A stretch of 64,000 nt of DNA from Oscarella lobularis (lineage: Eukaryota > Porifera > Homoscleromorpha > Homosclerophorida > Oscarellidae). The notes beneath the pieces were generated by a model that was not told the origin of the DNA, searched no databases, and worked only from the letters and a program-made list of their open reading frames with translations. Of the stretch, positions 62,525 through 64,000 are shown one piece after another. Made by a program: the position numbers and the translations under genes. Positions within the stretch are counted from its first letter, which is position 1; each line of letters opens with the position of its first letter. The stretch spans positions 558,001 through 622,000 of the forward strand of contig NC_089180.1 of NCBI RefSeq assembly GCF_947507565.1, given 5' to 3'.

Positions 62525-64000
62525 AACGAATTGAAGACATCAAATTGAAGAGACAGAAGCATTACATTCGGAAAAGGTATTAGGTCGTTAATCCTAGGAT
62601 GTATTGCATAAAGAAGAAGTCTTGTCTACTAGGCTCAAAGCTGGGAAGGAGTTGGCAAAGGAGCCGCTGGAGAAGAGGAGAAATCGCTTGGACGACGCTA
62701 AGGAGTGGTTTCGGTATAACAGAGACGTCGACGAAGAATTGGTAAGATAATAATGATAATAATATATGTATTAATTTTTTTGTGTGTGTCTTTTAGGCTT
62801 GGATAGACGAGAGAATGGCTCTTGTCAATGCTAAGACGTTATTTTTCTCTCCTTTCTGAAGGCTCTCTTCTCTGAAGTTCAAGCCCACGAACTGATCATG
62901 AAAGCCGTCTGCGAAACGGCCGATCGTCTCATCGAAGACGGCAAAGAATCGGCGCCGAGAATCGACGAACGCAATCGCGAGATGCAGGGCAAGTGGGAGG
63001 AATTGGAGAAAGCGCTCACCGTGAGAAAAAATCGCCTAGAAGATAAATGAAATAAATACTCATGTCTGATATATTGAAAACGGTTCTATTGTTATTTAGT
63101 ATTTCCTTGACGTTTCTGAAGCCGAAGCCTGGATGAGCGAACAGGAACTTTACATGATGGACGACAATAGAAAGAGGCGAAATATTCTCTGTCCTCAAAA
63201 AATTCAATAATTTATTTTATTATCAGGACGACGCCAGCGCTCTGGCTCTTCTCAAAAAACATCGCGTTCTTCACGCGGCGGTCGACGCCTATGAGAAGAC
63301 GGTCGTCGCGTTGGGCGAGCGAGCGAGCGAACGCGCTGATCGGTCTGGGCGACGCGGCGAGCTTTGACACGGAAGCGGTCAAACGCGCTCAGGAGAACTT
63401 GGACGCTCTGTACGCGGCGCTGAAGGCGTTGGCCGAGAAGCGCGGATTGAATTTGGACGAGAGCTATAAGTTGTTTCAGCTCAATCGAGAGGTGAGTCCA
63501 CTACAGAGTGGTAGGAGAGAGAGATAACCGACTTTCTTTTCTTCTTTAAGTGGAAGAGTTTGAAGTGTGGGCCGGAGAAAAGGAGAGCGTCGCCCAGTCG
63601 AAAGAACTTGGCCAGGATTTTGAACACTGTGAAGTAAGAAAGAAATAATTTTAATTTAATCTCTTATACGTTTCTTTTTCAGATGATTGAGGGAGAAGTT
63701 CACTGAATTCGCTCGCAGTACGAATGCCAGCGGCACGGAGCGCCTCAACGCCGTTAACGGGCTCGCCGATTCTCTCATTGAATCGGGCCACTCGGAAAAG
63801 GCGACCATACAGGAGTGGCAAGCGCACGTCAAAGGCCTTTGGGATCGCCTTCTAGATCTCATAGAGAAACGAAGAAAAGTATGTACTAAGTAATATATCA
63901 ATTTTCATAATCATGGCTCTCTTTTTTCAAGTCTCTTGGATCGGCGTTCGAGATCAAACGCTTTTATCGCGACGTGGATGACGTCAAATCTCAGATTCAG
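62525..64000 (+). CDS. SPTBN1: beta-spectrin repeats (partial, runs off the window)
   Basis: Membrane-skeleton protein. Exons: RRNRLDDAKEWFRYNRDVDE, AWIDERMALVNAKT, LFSEVQAHELIMKAVCETAD, YFLDVSEAEAWMSEQELYMM, DDASALALLKKHRVLHAAVD, RAQENLDALYAALKALAEKR, VEEFEVWAGEKESVAQSKEL, GQDFEHCEMIREKFTEFARS, RLNAVNGLADSLIESGHSEK, ATIQEWQAHVKGLWDRLLDL, FEIKRFYRDVDDVKSQIQ. The ELGQDFEHC...FAR..G..R...VN.LAD.LI..GH motif is specific to beta-spectrin. At 62840-62862 the repeat loses its central part (NAKT runs into LFSEVQ with no normal intron). A one-base slip lies near 63318. The N-terminal actin-binding domain is absent. Confidence 0.88.

Overview
The window is nuclear DNA of an animal. Every multi-exon gene I could read uses short introns, mostly about 45-80 bases with GT..AG ends, between GC-richer exons. 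The families present are animal ones: BOULE/DAZ, ZMIZ, TRAF, CPEB, TMEM145, tankyrase, CDK8, LRP5/6-type YWTD receptors, MRCK, HUWE1, beta-spectrin, axonemal dynein, and a GPI-anchored folate-receptor relative. The compact, intron-dense layout and the moderate similarity to vertebrate proteins suggest an early-branching metazoan, most likely a sponge. That taxonomic placement is inference. I saw no bacterial genes, rRNA, tRNA, CRISPR array or virus-like element.

Layout, left to right. 0-10 kb: pieces of an SLC26-type transporter, an epsinR/CLINT1 N-terminus, a CRAL-TRIO/spectrin-repeat protein, a PDE3-like last exon, TMEM184 (minus), an intronless proline/acid-rich ORF (minus), a Thr/Pro-rich protein and a broken GPR143-like receptor. 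10-20 kb: a cyclin I/G gene (minus) head-to-head with a RACK1 5' fragment, the gp78/AMFR ubiquitin ligase, a partial anamorsin (minus), a fold-back repeat, then 6 kb of an inner-arm axonemal dynein heavy chain. 20-30 kb: a second copy of the cyclin/RACK1 block, a ZMIZ fragment, BOULE, a GPCR fragment, DNAJC7-like TPRs joined to importin-alpha ARM repeats, a DNA2 fragment and a TRAF. 30-40 kb: a SAM protein joined to a G3BP-like RRM, a DOMON-Sushi protein (minus), an internally deleted CDK, repeats, an AIF1-like gene (minus) and a ~2 kb palindrome. 40-52 kb: tankyrase ankyrins and a chitobiase N-terminus (minus), a 35-bp minisatellite, CPEB fused to a third RACK1 5' fragment, SRPRA and two TMEM145 copies (minus), an ankyrin gene (minus) and an intact CDK8/19. 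52-64 kb: a CCAAT/GC/TATA promoter, an LRP5/6-like receptor and MRCK kinase (minus), a folate receptor, a HUWE1 N-terminus and beta-spectrin repeats.

Two patterns dominate. First, many genes stop abruptly and another unrelated gene begins at once, sometimes inside one exon: RACK1/CPEB, TMEM145/SRPRA, MRCK/LRP, CTBS/TNKS, DNAJC7/KPNA, HUWE1/spectrin, RACK1/ZMIZ, RACK1/AMFR. Short internal deletions of conserved protein sequence accompany these joints. Second, single-base indels, many in or beside homopolymers, break otherwise well conserved genes (TMEM184, ZMIZ, SAM gene, CDK, tankyrase, chitobiase, folate receptor). The window is either a strongly rearranged gene-fragment region or, more cautiously, an assembly with chimeric joins and unpolished indels. 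Intact genes beside the broken ones (CDK8, AMFR exons, most of the dynein exons) argue against simple decay of the whole region.

Coordinates of exon ends come from reading splice sites and protein similarity by eye. Gene identities rest on remembered family motifs, not on a database search.
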